From NCBI GenBank assembly GCA_963277665.1, contig OY728163.1, forward strand, positions 1,904,460,644 through 1,904,524,643: a stretch of DNA of 64,000 nt. Reading direction: 5' to 3'. Shown here in pieces: positions 45,891-57,900 of this stretch. The first letter of the stretch is position 1; every line of letters begins with the position of its first letter. A program made the position numbers and the translations under genes. The DNA is from Viscum album (taxonomy: Eukaryota; Streptophyta; Magnoliopsida; Santalales; Viscaceae). Under the pieces are notes generated by a model that did no database searches, had not been told where the DNA came from, and was given only the letters and a program-made list of their open reading frames with translations.

Positions 45891-46244
45891 GCATCCAGCC
45901 ATAGGGTTTCCACACAAAGAACGCTTGATTCCGGGAGGGTCCACTCCTCAAGACAACTATTGATAAACAAATTGCAATGAAGTACCATGAATATGTATCC
46001 CAAAGGCCCGACATGTAATAGGGGTCTCAACGCAATAGACGACATGTCAATCAGATGCCCGGTCTGTCAGTTATTAGTCTTTTAGTCCCGAGGGCCCAGT
46101 TCTATTCGTGCACGATCTGACCTAACCATAACACATCTATACCCCGAAATCTAGTGGAGTATACTCAATGTGACCATCACACTTCATGATTACCGATGCC
46201 ACTGATGGTTCGTCAAACGGACGTCCGGTGCCAAAGATATGGCC

Positions 46245-46975
46245 AAAAGAAATTAAAGGGTTGGTATTGGGACCGGGTCCAGTCTGACCTGGTTGGAGCA
46301 ACCCGGACCGCTGGGCCTGGCCCAGTAGGCCACGAGGATCACGAGTACTGTAGGGGTGCGGACCGGTTTCAAGGGTGCAGAACAGCTGCGGGTCGGTGTA
46401 AGGGAGGTTCGGCCTGGAGGGGCCGCGAGGGGCGCGGAAGGCCGGCTTGGCCAGACACGCATAGGGTGTGGCTCGGTGGCTCGGCCCGGAAGGCCAAGGC
46501 CTGTTTGGATAGCGCTGCGAGGGGTGCGGCTCAGGCGGCTCGACCCGGGTGGCCGAGGACAGTTCGGCCATCGGTGCCGCAGGGTGTGAAGGGTGTTCAC
46601 AGCACGCGGAGGTCGGTGCAGCTCGGGTTGGTGGGGCCAGCGTGGTTCGGCCAGGGTGCAACGAGTGTCCCGCGAGCTGGCGCGGTTCGGGCCGGTAGGG
46701 CCGGGAGGCGCGGGCGGCCTGGAGGGCACCACGGTTTGTCCCGGGGTGGCAGATCCAGTTTATCTGATGTACAGGGTGGCTGTGACTAGTTCGGCTGGTG
46801 GATGGCGCAGCCGGCAGGCAGTGCGGGTCGTAGAGGCCACGGGTAGCGCAGTCGTTGCTTGCGTTGCATTCGTCGTCTTGTCGCCTCTTCTCCATGCCGA
46901 AGAACATCACAAACAAGAACGACTGAGGGGTCGGGCCATGTCGGTTTGGCCCACACCATCCACGTTTAGGGTTGT
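46245..46975. other. GC- and CpG-rich block in R5 5' LTR
   Basis: Homologous to 38990-39810 (shared GGTTCGTCAAACGGACGTC-like start, CGGCCAGGGTG, CATGCCGAAGAACATCACAA end). The 259-codon minus-strand open frame (46137-46916) and its + strand rivals have no recognisable domain and are low-complexity in Pro, Arg, Gly, Ala, as expected by chance. Confidence 0.8.
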
Positions 46976-47607
46976 AGCAAGAAGATCAATTCTTTCTTGA
47001 ATTTCAAAGAATTAACAAGAAAAGAAGATAGAAGAAGAAAAGTTTATTCACACCCCGCATCTTCTCACAAAATCAATTCCCAACCCACAAAGAAAATAAT
47101 ACACAATAATTCTTTGTCTTAGAAGGTAAGAATTGATGGAACACTATCATATTAAAATAAAACCCCTACCTTTAGTTCATTGTCTGATGATGAAGTCGCG
47201 GGATGAAGACGGAGTTGTCATCATTCTTTATTGGGAGATGAGGTTCTTCGTTGGAGAACTTTATTTCTCCCAAGCTCTCCTCTCCTCAAAATTCCACCCA
47301 AAAGACAAATTCCAACCAAAATAATAGATTTTTATTGTCTATTATTTAATTGTTGGCACAAAATTCAAATGGGATAATTAATTAGGTTAGATCCAAATAA
47401 TTAATTCAAGAGGTTGGCACAAAATTAATGTGGATGATTTGGCACCATAAATGTTTGTGTGTTGGCTCCATTAAGGTGGAGGGGATGTGGCACCATTAAG
47501 TGGGGAGCTCAAGAGGTTTCTCCCCACTTAATGGTGAGTTCAAGAGGTTTTAACCTCGGGTAGTCCCCACGATATTAAACATGAAGAGGAGGATAGGTTC
47601 GGATTGG

Positions 47608-47650
47608 CCCCACCACAATAACCTCTCATGGTAGGTTAAGGTGTGGTGGT
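47608..47650. promoter_or_regulatory. Palindrome in R5 5' LTR U3
   Basis: CCCCACCACAATAACCTCTC around ATGG with GTAGGTTAAGGTGTGGTGG; partner of 40579-40620. Confidence 0.6.
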
Positions 47651-47760
47651 CCCCACCTCCAACTTCCACACAGAGGCTTCAAACAACCAAATAAAAATTA
47701 AGCTACACCATTTTTTTAATTTAATTCTTTCATTAAAAACCCAAAAACTATCTTTTATTT

Positions 47761-48440
47761 CCGACAATATTCCATCGAGGTGAAAGTATCCTTAAGCGAA
47801 TACTGGTACTATGAGTTCAACGATGCCCTCAGATTTCAATTTTGAGAACCATTTCAAAAGTTATAAAATGACTCTCACGAGTTTAATGAATGTACTCGAA
47901 AAAAGTTCAGAAAATTATTATCAGTCAGCCTCGACCCGCGCTGATCGAGGTTAGCCTCTTCCTAGGTGAAACATGCCCCAACATACCCAACGGTACTCTC
48001 ATATTTTCAATCTGAGTTACCATTTAGAAGTTATGAAATCTACAATAAAATAATTGTCACTTAATTATTTTATTTGCGCTAAAAACTAACTTTTTTGGTG
48101 GTCTGCATTGGCCAAAGTTAGAATCTTTTTAAATAAAGCATTCCCTCACACGTTTCGTGGTGGTCTCAGATATTTAATCTGAGCAACCCTTTGTGATTTA
48201 TAATCATTTGAAAAATAAAATAATTTATTAAATTATTTTATTTACGGGTATGCCAAATTTGGGTTTTCTCACAGGAGGTCCGCACTGACTAATCTTAAGT
48301 CATGCCTAGGGTAAACCCACCATCCTGAGCACAATGGTGCCCTCAGATATCTGATCCAAGTAACCTTTTATGAGTTATTCTACTTTTTTCAGAAAAAATA
48401 CTTACACACATTAACTAAAGCTTAACAAAACTTCGACGGA
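47761..48440. repeat. ~170 bp degenerate tandem repeat (4 units) in R5 5' LTR U3
   Basis: Units near 47761, 47932, 48098 and 48272, collinear with 40733-41410. Confidence 0.75.
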
Positions 48441-48547
48441 TCATTCTGGGAAATCCGGGACTCAGAATCGTGCACCGTCTGATTTCATGGACTCGTAAAA
48501 TTCGCATATATTTAAAAAAAATTACATTGAAATTTTGGGTCTTTACA

Positions 48548-48552
48548 ATGAA
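48548..48552. other. Target duplication right of R5 (ATGAA)
   Basis: Exact copy of 37657-37661. Confidence 0.9.
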
Positions 48553-49347
48553 GGCCCTAAAATCAAATCCACACATTTTATAATCGATTAAATTAAGAAA
48601 GATAATCGGCGGTGAATAGGAAATACCATTTACCTCGAGAAGGAACACCTACCACATCACATCCAACAAAATAACTACCTATATAATGGGATCACATGAT
48701 AGATCTTTAAAGGATAAAAGAAGAAAAAATAATTTATATCAGCATATCTAATGATGTAACTCAAGAGTGCTACCATGATCTATGTAAATGAAGAAGAAGA
48801 AAGATCTCTTACCCAGAGAAACGAATCAAAACCTCAATGAATATTGAATACTGAATGGACTGATCTATAATTAATTGAGTCTCCCAATATCACCTAGAAA
48901 TTTTCATAGTTCAAGAGAAACTGAGTCAAAATAATTAAATGAAACAAAATAGCCATAATCTTATTTAAAAAATACTACATGAGTTGTTACACGACATGTA
49001 ACTTCCACAGTCCCACATACACCAAAAAACCAACCACATTAGATTAAAAACCTTATATTATATTAACTCACAAATTTTAAAGGATCTTCATGTTGTTTAA
49101 CCTTTCACAGTATGAATCCTTTCTAGAATTTTACCCAATAATACTCACATCGTGTAACCTAGTTACACTATGTGAAATTCTCCTACAGCCTATAGAAAAA
49201 TATGGTTAAAGCTAATAGTCCAACAAATATCTAGCATCAACATTATAGGTATCCATGGAAATACTTATTTTCCTTATACCAAAAATGAAAAATGAAAAAA
49301 CACAATGAGTGTATGGTTATACCTGATAGATTGGTTTTGGGATGTTA
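48553..49347 (-). repeat. R6 3' LTR, proximal part
   Basis: Ends on the + strand in GATGTTACA before the polypurine tract, i.e. TGTAACATCCC in element sense. AT-rich, no gene. The rest of the LTR lies left of R5. Confidence 0.75.
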
Positions 49348-49358
49348 CAAACTCCCCA

Positions 49359-50800
49359 CCATAAATTCTTTTCATCCCTAAGAAGTCATATAGATGATAT
49401 AATCCTTGAAAAAATATGAGTCCCTTACTCTCTCATCAATAAATCTTGTTCCTAAGTCTCACAGTAGTCTAATACATTTTTCCATAGTACCCTAACCAAT
49501 GGGATTGACTTCCCACACAAGAATTTCACTTGATAGTCAATGATCTCAATTGGTTTTTCTAGAATAGAAACTTATGACTCCAACACAATTTCTTCCCAAA
49601 TCAGAATGTGTGTGGGATGAAGGTGCTATATCTTGATCTGAGACATTTGAAAGAAATAATTTATACTAATCAATTGAACCAAAAATTCTAACCAATAAAA
49701 AACCTATCCTTGCCACTCAGTGACCTCAAACTATCCAACAAATCATGGAGATAACTTTCTATTTTTCTACGAAGAAACTAACCAAACTGAGGAGAAACTT
49801 TCAAGAAAACCTATTCGCAAGTGAAAAACTCTTGAGGATGACTTTTCTGATACTAATTTTATTTCTATCAACTATGGACTATAACAAGACATCAAATTAC
49901 ATACTGAATCTTTATAAACATATCTTGAACCAAATATGGTCCAACCAAAGCTACTCCGTACACCTCATCCCAACAAAGAGGTTATCTGTACAAGAAACCA
50001 TACAACACCTCAAATAGATACATTATAATCTAATACTAATAACTATTCTTATAAAAAACACAACTATTTATAGATGGACATCCCATGATCCACTAAAATC
50101 CAAGACATAGACAGAAAGAATATCCTACATGATCTAAATTACTCACTCTGTCTGACCGTTTTTCCGTGGATGGTAAGTAGTGCTTAACAGGACCTTAGTT
50201 CCCATTTCCTGTTAGAGACTCCTCTAGAACCTTGAGGTAACCCTATGATATATATCTGAAACAAAGATATAAGGACTACCATGAAACCTAAAAATCACCA
50301 ACACAAACATCATACCTAGATATTAAACCTTAGTGGTATCCTTGATCATAATAAAATGAGACTAATTTTTCAATCAATCCAAAAACACCTAGATAACATT
50401 ACACCCTTAGGTAATCAATGACAATCAGACTAAAATTCATGGATACCTTATCCCATTTCCATATTGGAATCAGAAGAGGTAGAAGTAAATCAGAGGGTTT
50501 CAAGTGCTCCGTATTTATCCGTTGGCATGTGTAATAGCGGGACACATAATGTACAATGTCACACATCATACCTAGACACCATAATCATCATCTCATGTCA
50601 TAATACATCTCCATAATACCAAGATTAATGACCCATGAATATCTATGACAATCAAAAAATACCAAACCCCTCATAGATGTTGGGATGACAACCCACTTCC
50701 CAAAGTGGCCCATACCATCTGAATAATGAGAACAACTGGAAAAGATCTGGCCACTATAAAGGCTTTATAGAACATTACTAAACTCATTATACTACTGATA
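49359..50800 (-). pseudogene. int: R6 integrase remnant
   Basis: Readable only in short pieces on the minus strand: VFLKVSPQFG near 49800 (family 'VFLKVSPMKG'); TTYHPRKNGQTE near 50160-50200 with the catalytic Glu; VSDIYH near 50240-50270 as the second Asp block. The zinc-binding and first-Asp regions (50350-50700) are recognisable by order and spacing only. The reading frame is broken everywhere, more than in R3-R5, which fits an older element. Confidence 0.7.
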
Positions 50801-50899
50801 ACTCTAAAAAATAGACAGCATGATAAATTATTATAACTAAACACTAGTTACAACCATAACTAAAACATCCTTCTGAACATCCAAGTGAAACTAAGTGAA

Positions 50900-51711
50900 A
50901 TATCCCTTAAGGTTCTACTCCTCCTTCAATTCTAGAATAGTTTTCAATGGTACTTTCCTACAAAGATCATTTTCAACAAAATTTCCATTCCACAAGGTTT
51001 ATAAAATATCTATGTCAAACATATGAAGGTATTATACCCATATTCTCCATATGAGATTAATGTCTTTTGGAGAAAGATATATCCCAAACTCTTATGATCA
51101 GAGAAGATTGTGAACCTTTCCCCAAAAAGATAGTGATGCCATCATTGTGCATGAATAACTCCAACAAGATCAAAATCATGTGGGGAGAAATTATTCAAAA
51201 TTTTTCAAAGCTAATGAGAGTCATAAGCAACCAAATCATCATCCTGTATAAGCATGTATCCTAAAACAACACTAGAAGCATCACAAAATACCATGTACCT
51301 CTTAACTGGTTCAAGTAAGATAAGAATATGATATGATGTTAGAAGTTGTTTTATTTCATCAGTATAAGACTAATACTTCACATACCAAGTGAATTTCACT
51401 GACTTCTTAGTAAGATAAGTTAAATGTGACTCCAAAATAGATAAATCCTTAACAAATAATTGTTAGTATCTAGCATGACCATAGAATCTTTGTTTCTCAA
51501 AGAAATTTTGTTGTTCCTTCGAGGACAGGATAGTCATCACCTTCTCAGGATCAACCGATAAGCCATGTTTATATATCATGTTCCCTTTAACATATCAAAA
51601 AAAATCCACATGAGGAAATGGATATTTTTTTCTTAACTTTTTTTTATTCAACTTCGTATAGTCTACTAAAAATGGAAGTGAACCATTTTCCTTGTTGGGA
51701 AATATTACTAG
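50900..51711 (-). pseudogene. R6 RNase H and RT remnant with the RT core deleted
   Basis: In element sense from 51711: FPNKENGSLPFLVDYTKLNK, then YPFPHVD, then DMLKG, and after that at once HGLSVDPEKVMTILSS, YGHARY, LTKKSVKFTW. In gypsy RT these two parts ('KKDGSxRxCVDYRxLN...DQL' and 'GxSVDPxKVxAI') are normally separated by about 130 residues containing the YxDD active site. RNase H follows: MVFCDASSVVLGYMLIQDDDLVAYDSH, FDLVGVIHAQWHHYLFGERF and FSDHKSLGYI. So RT lost its catalytic core. Confidence 0.75.
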
Positions 51712-53047
51712 TATAAGGCCTGATCCATAATCGTTACATAACCTTGAGTTTATTCAAGAATTTACTTTATTTCAAAATGATGGTCTTTTCAGGTTTAGAG
51801 TAATAGATAATTGTGCAATCATTAATACATAAAATCATATAATCATATTGGAAGGTACTACTAAAATATCATCCATTTTTCAAAAAATATTAAACATTTA
51901 AAATAAAACATGTTTTCTTTTATTGGTGAAAAAATATTGTCGACTTATTCCATTCTATTACCAATCATTATACCCCATGGCAATAATTTTAAAAACATGG
52001 GATTATAACAAAAATCTAAATAAGGGATATATAATAAGGAATGAAACTATTAGGCTATGAATATTTTACACTCATGAAAACATTTTCACAAAAAAATATG
52101 ATTAACCCATAGAAAAAATACCTCATGAAATCAAAAGATTCATAAAAATACTTATTAGAAATAATAAATCATAAAAATAACTAATGGAAAATGTCTCATA
52201 CTTATATTTTAGCTTTCATATCTATATAGGTAGTAACCTTCATGGTTATGTTTGGAATACCCATCATAGTATATTCCCTAAATATATTAGGAGAAACATT
52301 ATCGTTTAACTCTGTCTCATCACCCAATGCATTGGAGATATATCATAGGCTCACCCAAGCTCAGTTTACCATGGAACCACACATATACATAATAAATGAA
52401 CAAGATACAAAACAAAAGCATAACATAGAATTCATGCATAAATGAAAAATAACATTTCTACATTGAAATCACAAGATATCATTTCAAGATATTGACATAA
52501 TAAATTCCTTATCAAATATATTTTCAATACAAAAATACATGAATAGGGAATATGGTATTTATTTTTGTTTTAAAAAAATTGAGTCTTATATAGGAATCCA
52601 AATATCAAATAATGGTTACGGCTATAAAGAAGTTGTTGTTTCCATATATGTTAACAAACATTCATTTTTTCATTTTGTACCAAAATTCAAACACATGATA
52701 GAAAAATATTCCTTTAATAAAATTCAATTAAATTAAATATATAAATAAAATATAATATATTTAAAATTTATTTCACATGTAATAGTTTAATTACATAATA
52801 AAGAAGTAAAAATTTAACCCAAAAAATGGGAATTGGTTATGAAATTCCCTTACCTCAAGTCTAATGTGTCTCATATGTTATTTATATTCTTGAATAATAA
52901 ACATAGGTTAAATTGTTATTTATTTATAACATTTTTCAAATTTATTATTAATTTTATATCACTCATTACGATGTTATAACAATTAAATAATTATTTATGT
53001 TCATATTGGAGGATTTGTCGATATTTTTTAATTGAGTTGAAAATTAA

Positions 53048-53064
53048 TTTAGTGTGATGTCAAT
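53048..53064. other. Target duplication left of the SINE
   Basis: TTTAGTGTGATGTCAAT, 17 bp, identical to 53439-53455. Confidence 0.95.
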
Positions 53065-53438
53065 GCCGCTTAGGCGGTGGCGTAGTGGTGAAGGAGAGGG
53101 GTATATCAATGCCTTTCTTTGGGAGGTACAGGGTTCGAATCATGGGAGTCCGCTTTCGGGGTGAACCACTCCCCCGGGATCCACTCGCCTTGCCGGGTCA
53201 CCCGATTTCTGACTGGGTGGTCAAAATGAGGCGCAACCCACCCGTGCTGACGGATTGCTTGACGAACCATTGTTGCCCGGGTTGTCACCCTCCGAGAAGC
53301 TCTGCCATCTCTTCTGGAAACGGCTCCTTCCCGGCTGGGGCTCTCTCCAGAGTGACCTCTTCGTGGGGAGGGGGGTTTCCTTGTGTGGAGGGTTCGAAAA
53401 GGCCACACAAAGGAATTCCCTTTTTTAAAGAAATTTTT
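53065..53438 (+). mobile_element. tRNA-derived SINE, about 374 bp
   Basis: A GC-rich insert in AT-rich LTR sequence. Near its 5' end are an RNA polymerase III A box TGGCGTAGTGG (53078-53088) and a B box GGGTTCGAATC (53131-53141), 42 bp apart, as in tRNA genes and plant SINEs. The 3' end is T-rich (CCCTTTTTTAAAG, then AAATTTTTTT). A perfect 17 bp target duplication flanks it, and the sister LTR lacks it at about 61940-61955. The tail of the body contains a second GGTTCGA (53391-53397). Known: plant SINEs are mobilised by LINE enzymes. The open frames here are chance. Family name not determined. Confidence 0.93.
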
Positions 53439-53455
53439 TTTAGTGTGATGTCAAT
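53439..53455. other. Target duplication right of the SINE
   Basis: TTTAGTGTGATGTCAAT, identical to 53048-53064; the first T's merge with the T tail. Confidence 0.95.
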
Positions 53456-54348
53456 TGTCCATGTGGTCATAATTATATTATATACAATATATAAAACATG
53501 ATATAAATATATTATATATTTATTTGATATATATTTATAATTATATTTTAAGACAAACTAAAAACACTAATCCTGGATACAGTAGGCCATACGTACGTTT
53601 GAATGGTATTTTATTTTTTCCTATTGTATTGAAAGTGAAAAATTAAATGAAATGTTTATAAATATGTATAAATATATAATATAATTACAATATAATTAAT
53701 ATTTCATTTATATTATAGTTTTTTACAAAAACAATCCTTAATGAATTCCATGTGATGTATGAAGGAATCACATCATTTTTAAGAAGTGGTAGTTCACTTA
53801 TCCCTAAACGAAGTTATCGTATAAAAAAAATATGGAAAGTATGGAGGTACGTTTAACATAACATTTCCAGAATTTTGAATTGGTTATAATATACATATTT
53901 CAAAATTATTTAACCATAAAATAGTTTTAATACCATCGATGAATGCATTAATGGAAATTGAATAAAAACATTATTCACAGAGGCGATTAACTAATGAAGC
54001 TTAGACAATAATTTCATTTCTTTAAATAAGAGGATGTGAGAAAATAAATTGATATAAGATATTAAATTAGAAACATAACACTATAATATTTACATGATTC
54101 TATATTTATCAATAATTTATGGATAGAGGAGGTGAGAATAATGTATAAAAAAGAAAGAAATTAAGAGAGGTACTTTGAGAAAATTACCTCTTGAATATCC
54201 CCTTCTTGAATGACCCTCGAGGACTTTGGATTTTGCCTTTTGGTGAGAATAGAAGCACTTGGACGTAGGGAAAGTGAGGAAGAAATTTTTCTCTGAGATA
54301 TTATAATATAAAAGGCTTTTTGGGTTGAAATAGGGTGGTGGAGTTGTG

Positions 54349-54358
54349 GTATTTATAG
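54349..54358 (-). promoter_or_regulatory. TATA box of R7 3' LTR
   Basis: Minus strand ACTATAAATA after CACCTCTCCTCA; aligned to the site at 62849-62858. Confidence 0.65.
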
Positions 54359-55472
54359 TTGAGGAGAGGTGGGTTCAAGTGATTTATTTATTGATTATTT
54401 TATATTAAAAGATAACCATATTGAGGTGGCATTAAGTTACATGACTTTGGATTGTAATAAATGTTGTATAGTTTGGTTAGGTTCGAGAAACACATCAACC
54501 AACCATTAAATGGTTTAGTTTTTTGGTACGTTAAGCTTTTTCCAACTAACTTTAACCCTTGTCAAAATTTTACTTTTACTACGGTCAATAATTTTTTTTA
54601 CCATAGTATCATTTTTATACCCTAAAAAGAAATTGAACCTAAAACATAATTTGGTTCTTATAATTAGAAATATTGGAACCATTTTAATTAATTCAATTCA
54701 AATCATTGGGAAAATTATATTTTAAATTAACCATGTATACAAAATAAAAAGTAGGTTTTTAAAGTTAAACTTTCAAAATATTGAAATGTTTCTATTTAAT
54801 CTTAATCTGAAATTTACTCTAATGACCAAAATTGGATTAAACGATAAAAAATAATATAAATATACATTAAAAACAATTAAAATTATAATATTAAAATTTA
54901 AATAAATCAGATGAAAGACTTGAGTTAAAATGTAGTATTTTCACTATTCAATAAAATATGAACGTTTTAAGAGAAATACCAAAAATTTAACCAAATTAAA
55001 TTTTGATATGAATATTTCAAAAAAGATGTTTATTTTTTCAAATTTAACATATAAAGGTGTTAAAAATATATTCAATGTGGGTTCTCCATCAAAAATAGGT
55101 GAACTACCTTTTAAAAACATTGGAGATTTTATGCCTAAAATTCGATTTATTCTTATTTTAGATCCATAAAATTTATTAGAAGAAGGTAAAAAAAATTAAT
55201 AAACACGTGTAAAAATAATATAGTTAGTTCAATTCATTCCATCCAATACTATTTAAAGGTGATAACTACCATTTTTAATAATAATATTAATAATGTATTA
55301 TTTTTCAGAATAACTCAGTATAATGTGCAATATAGGATTTCCAAGAAACTCATTATTGTCTGTCAGGTACACTATCAGATATAGAGTCTTCATTAAAGTA
55401 AAATTAATATGTAATTCATAAATATTAATAGATATGGAAATTTATTATTTTATAATTAACGGGGAGGTTATG

Positions 55473-55490
55473 TCCTTCCACCTATTGGAA
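55473..55490 (-). other. R7 polypurine tract
   Basis: Minus strand AATAGGTGGAAGGA directly before the LTR start. Similar to AAGGTGGGATGAA of R2. Confidence 0.65.
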
Positions 55491-57350
55491 ACTTCATCCT
55501 CATAATTTTATTCACTTCTTAAATAAGTGGGGGTATTTATACCTCAATGGATTTTTAGATTCCCATGTTGCCTCTTCAACAACATGATTTTTTCATAAAA
55601 CCATAACCTGATGTAACACCTTATTTGGAAACACATTCTCTCTTTGGTAAGGAATATATATTGGTTGTTCCTAATAAGAATTATTATTTTCTAAATGAAC
55701 TACTTCTGGACTCAAAACATGAGATGAATCTGGAATATAATTTCTTAACGCTGAAACATGAAAAAATATGTAATTAGAATAAAATAGGAAGTGAAGCCAC
55801 TCGGTAGGCAACTGATCTATCTTTTTCCATGATTTCATAGTGTCAAATAAACTATAGACTCAATTTCCACTTATTACCAAAATGTATCACACTATTCCAT
55901 TGATAAACTTTGAGAAAGACATGATTACCTACCTCAAAAGACAGATCCTTCCTCCAGTTATACACATAATATTTTTGCCTTCTCAGAAGTGTTCTCATAT
56001 GCTTACGAATCATCGGAAGATTTTCTTCCACCCCTCCTCCTCTAAAATATATTTTTTATTATCAAAGGAATTTTTGAGGAGAATGTGTGAAACTAAATAT
56101 TCAAACACCAAATAAAAATAAAAAGTGAATAAAAACCACTTAATTCTTCCAGGATCCTTTTCCATACATAGTTTCCTTAAAAGAGAACTTACATGAGTCT
56201 TCATGTCCTCCATTAAAACGTATTCAAAATGGGATTCCAACTTGTCCCAAGTCTATATGTACTTCTCTTTGGTCACATTCCATTCATTGAATCCCCTGAT
56301 TATTATAAGATCTTGCTTATCAATCCATGCACATAGCTCAGCATTTTCCTCAACTTTAAGAGGCCTTCTCATCATTGTTTCATCATCTACTTCATAGGCA
56401 TTAATCATAAAAATTGGTTTCTTTATTTTTTATTATGAGTGTATAAGAACATCGAGGTTTGGTTAAGAAGATTCTCTCTATTCCCTTTGATGTTTAGTTT
56501 GATCAGAACATGAAGAATCCCCATGGTACCCTTCCTCATTCTAAACAGAATTTGAAATCATCATGGTACAAATTTCTTTTATAATTCCTCAAATGGTTCC
56601 ATCTGTATACTGGAATAAAAACTGTTATTATATGAAAACTCAACTGAAGAAATATTTTGATAACAACTTCCCTGATAATCCATTGAACATGAACATATCA
56701 TATCCTCAAATGTATGAATTGTTCGTTATGTCTTCCCATCTGATTAATTCTAAAAGGATGTTCTACAATTTAATCCAGATCCCAATGACTTTTGAAGGCC
56801 TTACGAAAAGTTATACATGAACCCAAAATCACGATCAGATACAATGGAGATAAGAACTCCATGAATCCTGAATATATCATTAATATACAACTGATAAAGT
56901 TGATCTAGATATTGAGTATCTCTAATAGGAAGAAAATGTGAAGATTTAGTCAATCGATCAATAATAACCCAGGTCACATTATTACCATGAGAAGTCTTTA
57001 GTAATCCCACTACGAAATCTGAGGATATATTTTTCCATTTCAACTTTGCCACTGGTTATGGCTGAAGTAAACCCTTTATAAATTTTCATTATACTTTAAA
57101 ATTATCATAACTCAAACACTTCACAATAAAGTCATAAATACCACTTTTGATTCCATCCCACCAGTAAAACTCCTGAAGATCTCTGTGTATCTTAGTACTG
57201 CTAGGATGAACTAAAATAGTGAACTATGAGCTTCAAATAACAACTCTTACTTCAATTGTGGATCACAAGGCACACTTAAACTCTTCCGAAATCTGAAAAC
57301 CCAATCATTATAATTGTTAAATTTATGTAACATACCATTATAAATCAATT
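55491..57350 (-). pseudogene. int: R7 integrase remnant
   Basis: The clearest part is an 83-codon open stretch at 56801-57052: WKNISSDFVVGL, VTWVIIDRLTKSSHFLPI with the first Asp, LYINDIFRIHGVLISIVSDRDFGF with the second Asp. Downstream the frame is broken; SDGKT-RTIHTFEDM has a stop where the catalytic Glu should be. EFSYNNSFYSSIQMEPFEEL and, near 55880, a VGNHVFLKVYQWNSVIHFG-like stretch follow. Zinc-binding residues upstream (57060-57300) are partly readable. No function expected. Confidence 0.85.
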
Positions 57351-57900
57351 CTACATTTCTCTATAACTCATTTTCTTCCTTCTGTGCTTTTTTAATTCTT
57401 TCCGATAGAGATGATTTTACTGACAACTGAAACAAAACAGAGTAATTTCCTTCACCCGCAACTTCTAAGATAAAATTCATCAAATCACTAACCAAAGGAT
57501 CATGTTCCAAATGTAACATGGTTAATGTAGCATTTAATTTTATAATCAAAGCATCAAACATGTTATTTTCATTTCTTGTAATGTAATGAATCATGTACTC
57601 ATAATACCTGATTAATTCCAATCATCTCCTCTCTCTCAGGTTCAATTAATTCTATGTTAATATTTACTTCAAACTTTTGTGGTCAGTATATACTTCACAT
57701 TTTACTCCATATAGATGATGCCTCTATATTTTTAAAGAAAAAACAGCAGCAAATTTCTAATCATTTTTATGGTAATTTAACTCATGAATTTTCAACTAAC
57801 ATAAAGCATAAGAAATTTCCTGATCATTATACATTAGGAAACAACCAGGTCATTTCATTGAAGGATCAATTTAGATAACAAATTTACCATTTCTATAAGG
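57351..57900 (-). pseudogene. R7 RNase H end and linker
   Basis: Minus strand: CEVYTDHKSLKY-type block near 57670-57700, then ELIRYYEYMIHYITRNENNMFDALIIK in the 86-codon open part 57361-57621 (family 'LLKDYDxxIxYHPGKANVVADALSRK'), followed by the integrase linker LEHDPLVSDLM. The first half of RNase H reads KFVI-IDPSMK-PGCFLMYNDQEISYA, with stops. Confidence 0.82.

Larger units (their letters stand above)
37662..48547 (-). mobile_element. R5: Ty3/gypsy element lacking RT and most of RNase H, 10.9 kb
   Basis: Direct LTRs at 37662-41518 and 44998-48547 (3857 and 3550 bp), perfect 5 bp target duplication ATGAA, and a 3.48 kb interior on the minus strand. The interior is about 1.5 kb shorter than in R3. 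Order in element sense: primer binding site, gag with duplicated module, protease end, RNase H tail, integrase, polypurine tract. LTR divergence is clearly higher than for R3 by eye (roughly one base in five in the first 150 bp), so the insertion is older. Confidence 0.93.
44998..48547 (-). repeat. R5 5' LTR
   Basis: Collinear with 37662-41518. Perfect-arm hairpin CTTAGGTATAT...ATATACCTAAG at 45584-45613, four-unit 39 bp array, GC-rich block 46245-46975, palindrome 47608-47650, ~170 bp tandem repeats 47761-48440. A splice-donor-like CTAAAG|GTAGGGG on the minus strand near 47170 matches the R4 site. Confidence 0.92.
48553..51711 (-). mobile_element. R6: older Ty3/gypsy element, 3' LTR end and pol part, interrupted by R5 and R7
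   Basis: LTR sequence up to GGGATGTTACA (49347), then a polypurine tract (minus strand GGTGGGGAGTT, 49348-49358), integrase tail, integrase, RNase H and RT remnants up to the R7 insertion at about 51712. With R5 removed the LTR continues leftwards into 36284-37661. No 5' half is in the window except, perhaps, the last 20 bases. Confidence 0.8.
51712..55472 (-). repeat. R7 3' LTR with SINE insertion
   Basis: Collinear with 60606-63980 (shared: CCCATCATAGTATATTCCC, CAAGATATCATTT, GTAGGCCATAC, GGCATTAA). TATA on the minus strand at 54349, donor-like GAG|GTAATTT at 54187 and donor-like GAG|GTAAGGG at 52853. Right end GGGAGGTTATG, decayed from GGGATGTTACA. Confidence 0.88.

Noticed and set aside
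46137..46916. 259-codon minus-strand open frame, the longest in the window
   Set aside because: It lies in the R5 GC-rich block, is low-complexity, competes with frames on the other strand and is not kept in the partner copy at 39255-39749.
53078..53141. Functional tRNA gene
   Set aside because: A and B boxes are present but the sequence cannot be folded by eye into a cloverleaf, and it is flanked by a SINE body, T tail and target duplication.
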